From: Valencia hispanica
Lineage: Eukaryota > Chordata > Actinopteri > Cyprinodontiformes > Valenciidae
Direction of reading: 5' to 3'
Length of the DNA stretch: 64,000 bases
Assembly: GCA_963556495.2 (NCBI GenBank)
Contig: OY747713.1
Coordinates: 48,100,913-48,164,912 of the forward strand
Part shown: piece by piece, positions 59,590 to 64,000 of the stretch
How the letters are laid out: every line of letters begins with the position of its first letter
How positions within the stretch are numbered: position 1 is the stretch's first letter
Made by a program: the position numbers and the translations under genes
The notes under the pieces: generated by a model
The model's database searches: none
Seen by the model: only the letters and a program-made list of their open reading frames with translations
What the model was told of the DNA's origin: nothing

Positions 59590-60126
59590 CTTCCATCTAT
59601 TCAATCCTTCCAGTGCTTAAAGCCTGTGATCTTTTTCATTGCTAACCAGACATTTCTGATAGTGTTTCTCTGTTATTTTCTCTTCAGCTTCTTCATGTAT
59701 ACCTCTTTGCTGTCTCTGATCTTGACCTTAAATTGCTTCTGTATACTCTTCAATAATTCCCTGTCTCCCTCTCTGAAGGCTCTTTTTTTTCTTGTTTAGC
59801 AGTTCCTTCAGGTCACTAGTTATTCAGGGTTTGTTATTAAGGAAGCATCTTATTGTTCTGGTGGAGATGATGTTGTCCACACAGAAGATTATATAGTCAG
59901 TCACACTCTCAGTCATGGCATTAATGTCCTCTTCATGTGCTTGGCAAAGAGTCATCCAGTCTGTGGTCACAAAACAACCCTGCATGGCTTCTTCAGCTTC
60001 CTGTGACAATTTTCTCACAGTTTTCTTTGTAAAAGGTTGCCTCTGAACAAGTGGCTTATATTCTGAACAGACAAAAACAAGATAGTGCTCTGATTGTCCC
60101 AGAGAAGGTCTTGGTTTAGACATGTA

Positions 60127-61743
60127 CACTACCGTTCAAAAGTTTGGGGTCACATTGAAATGTCCTTATTTTTGAAGGAAAAGCACTGTACTTTTCAATG
60201 AAGATAACTTTAAACTAGTCTTAACTTTAAAGAAATACACTCTATACATTGCTAATGTGGTAAATGACTATTCTAGCTGCAAATGTCTGGTTTTTGGTGC
60301 AATATCTACATAGGTGTATAGAGGCCCATTTCCAGCAACTATCACTCCAGTGTTCTAATGGTACAATGTGTTTGCTCATTGGCTCAGAAGGCTAATTGAT
60401 GATTAGAAAACCCTTTCGCAATCATGTTCACACATCTGAAAACAGTTTAGCTCGGTACAGAAGCTACAAAACTGACCTTCCTTTGAGCAGATTGAGTTTC
60501 TGGAGCATCACATTTGTGGGGTCAATTAAACGCTCAAAATGGCCAGAAAAAGAGAACTTTCATCTGAAACTCGACAGTCTATTCTTGTTCTTAGAAATGA
60601 AGGCTATTCCATGCGAGAAATTGCTAAGAAATTGAAGATTTCCTACAACGGTGTGTACTACTCCCTTCAGAGGACAGCACAAACAGGCTCTAACCAGAGT
60701 AGAAAAAGAAGTGGGAGGCCGCGTTGCACAACTGAGCAAGATGATAAGTACATTAGAGTCTCTAGTTTGAGAAACAGATGCCTCACAGGTCCCCAACTGG
60801 CATCTTCATTAAATAGTACCCGCAAAACACCAGTGTCAACATCTACAGTGAAGAGGCGGCTGCGGGATTCTGGGCTTCAGGGCAGAGTGGCAAAGAAAAA
60901 GCCATATCTGAGACTGGTCAATAAAAGAAAAAGATTAAGATGGGCAAAAGAACACAGACATTGGACAGAGGAAGACTGGAAAAAAGTGTTGTGGACGGAT
61001 GAATCCAAGTTTGAGGTGTTTGGATCACAAAGAACGTTTGTGAGACGCAGAACAACTGAAAAGATGCTGGAAGAATGCCTGACGCCATCTGTTAAGCATG
61101 GTGGAGGTAATGTGATGGTCTGGGGTTGCTTTGGTGCTGGTAAGGTGGGAGATTTGTACAGGGTAAAAGGGATTCTGAATAAGGAAGGCTATCACTCCAT
61201 TTTGCAACGCCATGCCATACCCAGTGGACAGCGCTTGATTGGAGCCAATTTCATCCTACAACCGGTACAATGACCCAAAACACACCTCCAAATTGTGCAA
61301 GAACTATTTAGAGAAGAAGCAGGCAGCTGGTATTCTATCGGTAATGGAGTGGCCAGCGCAGTCACCAGATTTGAACCCCATTGAGCTGTTGTGGGAGCAG
61401 CTTGACCGTATGGTACACAAGAAGTGCCCATCCAACCAATCCAAATTGTGGGAGCTGCTTCTAGAAGCGTGGGGTGCAATTTCTCCAGATTACCTCAACA
61501 AATTAACAGCTAGAATGCCAAAGGTCTGCAATGCTGTAATTGCTGCAAATGGAGGATTCTTTGACGAAAGCAAAGTTTGATGTAAAAAAAAATCTTATTT
61601 CAAATACAAATCATTATTTCTAACCTTGTCAATGTCTTGACTCTATTTTCTATTCATTTCACAACGTATGGTGGTGAATAAGTGTGACTTTTCATGGAAA
61701 ACACAAAATTGTTTGGGTGACCCCAAACTTTTGAACGGTAGTG
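60127..61743 (+). mobile_element. Tc1-like transposon B (nearly intact)
   Basis: The termini CACTACCGTTCAAAAGTTTG and the matching inverted copy are flanked by TA (60125-60126 and 61744-61745). It is 1,617 bp long with one transposase gene. It sits inside the L2-like LINE. Confidence 0.94.
60539..61580 (+). pseudogene. Tc1-like transposase, single frameshift
   Basis: The ATG at 60539 opens a full N-terminal paired-like DNA-binding region (helix-turn-helix, GRPR hook), then WTDESKF with the first catalytic Asp. The frame changes near 61250-61265, next to the second Asp (NDPKHTS), and continues to TGA at 61578-61580 with the Glu in SPDLNPIELLWE. Combined length is about 347 residues, normal for Tc1. 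Only one lesion is visible, so the copy is young. Confidence 0.92.
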
Positions 61744-63024
61744 TATACATCCTTTACATTTGCATAGAACAAATCCAAGGTCTTGTTTTCTCTGGTAGAG
61801 CAGTTGAAAAACTGAAAAGTTGGAAGCTTAGTAGAGAGTGAGGCATGATTAAAATCACCAGATATTGCCACAAATGCATTTGGGTGCTGTGTCATTAGCT
61901 TAGCAACAATGGAACTGATGACATCACATGCATTGTCGGCAACAGCTGAAGATGGAATGTAAACAACTGCCAAAATAACACTGGTGAACTTTGTTAGTAA
62001 ATAATATGGATGGAAGCTTACTGCCAAGAGTTCAATATCTGGGCTGCAGAGACAACATTTCACAGTAACATGTCCTGGATGACATCATCTGTTGTTGACA
62101 AGCATTGCTACTCTACCTCCTTTTCTTTTCCTGCTCATCTTCAGATCTCTGTCTGCTTGTACAGTCATGAAGCCTGGCAGAGAGACATTGGAGTCGGGGA
62201 CATGATCCTGCAGCCACATCTCAGTGAAACACATAACACTGCATTCCCGATACTCTGGCTGAGTCCTTGTAAGGGCTTGAAGTTCATCCATCTAGTGATC
62301 TCATGTTGCCCATTATGATCGATGGAAGAGATGGTTTGAACTTCCTCCTTCTCTGTCTCCTTTTTACTCCTGCTCTGCATCCACGCCTCCTCCTCCTCAA
62401 CTCATCAGGGACTTGTGGCTTCAGTTGAGGTATTATTTTGGCGTTTGCGATGTTAATCAACTGCTCCCGGCTGTAAACCACCTTGTTGCCACATTATAAC
62501 AAGTTATCATAACAAGTTATCAAAAAGTGAAATAATAACAGCAAAAATCCTTTCAGCTTCACGGCACCAAAACCTAGAAAGTACAAAACATGCAATCTTC
62601 CTCAAGAAAACAGAGGAAACAACATCTGTAAAAACTAAACTCAATATTTGGCCAACAGAGCCACTCCAACAAGCAGCCACCCAGAAATGTAATAAAGTAA
62701 TATTGAATTTGAATTGAATATTTATAAACTCTTCTATATCCTTAAGAACAGCTTCGTGAAATACATTGGGCTTATTCTGAAAATAGTTAACAGAAGGCTA
62801 AGACTATTGTTAGGTTTGGATCGCTCTCTGAAATAAAAATCAGCACTCTCTTCCGGTTCTCTTCCTGGTCTAGGACTATAAACCTTATCTGTTTACCTTC
62901 TTTAGCCTAATCATGCTTTTTCACCTTAATTTACAACAGCTCTCCTAAGGTGTTTTCAGCAGATCTGTGGTCACACAGAGCCATAAAACCTTTAATGAAC
63001 AAAGACCCCATTGTAGGTCTTTGT

Positions 63025-63070
63025 CTATATTGTGATCTTATGTAGCAGTCTACATAAGGTCACAGTATAG
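63025..63070. repeat. 21-bp-arm hairpin
   Basis: The arms 63025-63045 and 63050-63070 are reverse complements with two mismatches and a 4-nt loop. Confidence 0.8.
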
Positions 63071-63328
63071 GTTTAAATCCCAGTAAAGAACTGTCTGCAT
63101 TATTGTTAAGCTACACACAGATGCAGTAAGCCTTGTTACAAAGAGATATGAACATCTACAATTTCCAATAATAGGTGATGAGTAAACCATTTGCTATGTA
63201 TTTCAATCCTTAAATTAAATTTAGACTTAACACTAAATATGTTACTACAAAGAGTTATTCCTTAAAACTGAAGCTTATAGTTGTACTTTGGTATACTTTT
63301 TACTTACAAATGCATACTTTTTCCTCTA

Positions 63329-63391
63329 ATGTTCATTCTAACCAGTCTGCTAGTGTAAACTTTACAGTAGCAGACTGGTTAGAATAAACAT
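63329..63391. repeat. 31-bp-arm hairpin
   Basis: The arms 63329-63359 and 63361-63391 are reverse complements with two mismatches and a 1-nt loop. Confidence 0.85.
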
Positions 63392-63575
63392 TTTTAGATT
63401 TCATTTCGATTTAGAAAAGACTAACTGTTTACTAAACAGCGAGTCTTTTTTAAATCAGTGAACACTGTGAAAATTGTGTAGTTAATACCGGAGTCAAACT
63501 AATCAAGAATGCACAACTCAGGAATAATCAGAATAGAAACTCTAATGAAAACCAAAACACAAACAAACATGGATC

Positions 63576-64000
63576 TGTCATGGTTTTATATGTATATAGG
63601 ACCCAAATGCAGAAAATTAAGGAAATAAGAATGTTTTAATAACAAAATAAGGACTTACAAAACTCAGGAGGATCAAAAAACCGCAGCAATGGCAAAAACA
63701 GGAACCAAGAAGGGAAGGTAGACTGGCAACAGGGAAGGCAGGAACCAGGCAGGGAAGAATGACGACGAACCAGCGAGTAGTGACTGAAGGAGAGGTGAAT
63801 ATATACTGAGGAGGAAATGAGGAAGTGACTGAGAAGACCAATGACCAATTAGTGAGAGCAGATGCAGGTGAGAGGGAGAGGGAGAGAGCAGGTGGAAGTA
63901 ATCAACTGGGACAGGAGGTAAAATGGCTGGGAGACGGAAAACTCTACTATAAAGCAAGGATAATAGGTCTAGGGAGGAATCTTAAGGAAACAGTGGAGAA
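63576..64000 (-). repeat. Probable LTR of another Gypsy-type element, running off the edge
   Basis: It starts TGTCATGGTTTT, like the TGTCATGATTTT edge of the Gypsy LTR at 49305. It continues with sequence of the style seen in fish Gypsy LTRs (GACCCAAATGCAGA, repeated GGAAC(C/A)A-type and GAGGGAGAGGGAG stretches). Only one end is inside the window. Confidence 0.5.

Larger units (their letters stand above)
59590..62481 (-). pseudogene. Second L2-like LINE, endonuclease part, split by Tc1 B
   Basis: Right of the Tc1 element, the minus strand encodes endonuclease-type stretches (FTEMWLQD near 62220; AISGDFNHA near 61860) with frame changes. Left of it, 60126 to about 59600 continues with the post-endonuclease linker (SLGQSEHYLV...TDWMTLCQ). 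Several stops are present. Confidence 0.75.

Overview
The window looks like teleost fish chromosomal DNA. A four-exon TNF-family gene with fish-type motifs is the only recognisable host gene. Almost everything else is mobile DNA of vertebrate or fish type: a Polinton/adintovirus-like element, gamma-type endogenous retroviruses (ERVs), a Ty3/Gypsy chromovirus, two Tc1-like transposons, L2-like and L1-like LINEs, MITEs and (CA)n repeats. The species cannot be fixed from sequence alone.

Positions 1-26606 are a Maverick/Polinton (adintovirus-like) element bounded by inverted repeats of at least 832 bp; the left one runs off the window edge. The left half is read rightwards: DNA polymerase B, packaging ATPase, a small basic protein and another small protein. 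The right half is read leftwards: adenain-like protease, hexon-like major capsid protein, a pVI-like minor protein, penton-like protein, rve integrase with chromodomain, and two paralogous zinc-motif accessory proteins. The two halves converge on back-to-back poly(A) signals near 6.9 kb. Both inverted repeats carry the same CCAAT/GC/TATA promoter pointing inwards, and a third diverged copy precedes one accessory gene. The element is dead: nonsense codons or frameshifts lie in PolB, integrase, capsid and pVI-like genes. A solo LTR (7798-8365) splits the capsid gene, and a 12-kb gamma-type ERV (10121-22117) splits the penton gene.

The ERV has near-identical LTRs, a 4-bp target duplication, a tRNA-Ala-like primer site, an open gag, a broken pol (protease, RT, RNase H, integrase) and a broken env. 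Solo LTRs of its family occur twice more (7798-8365 and 43404-43881).

Positions 26532-26903 hold eight CTCF-core-like motifs in one orientation. From 26907 to 36537 lies an old, mostly non-coding retroelement with about 100-bp terminal repeats and a tRNA-Trp primer site. It carries env and pol scraps, part of an integrase-like gene and a dead Tc1 element. From 36.5 to 44.1 kb there are AT-rich repeats, a large inverted repeat, a broken THAP-domain exon, a (CA)n/300-bp tandem array, and a three-level nest (dispersed repeat, MITE, solo LTR).

The TNF-like gene (44473-45938, minus strand) has four exons totalling 732 nt, with AU-rich motifs downstream. Beyond it lie a dead L2-like LINE, a very young Gypsy element (49305-55058, minus; LTRs differing at one site by eye; long open pol; gag with one nonsense codon), an L1-like RT fragment with a GC-rich tail, a second L2-like LINE split by a nearly intact Tc1 element (60127-61743), two miRNA-like hairpins, and an LTR-like end running off the right edge.
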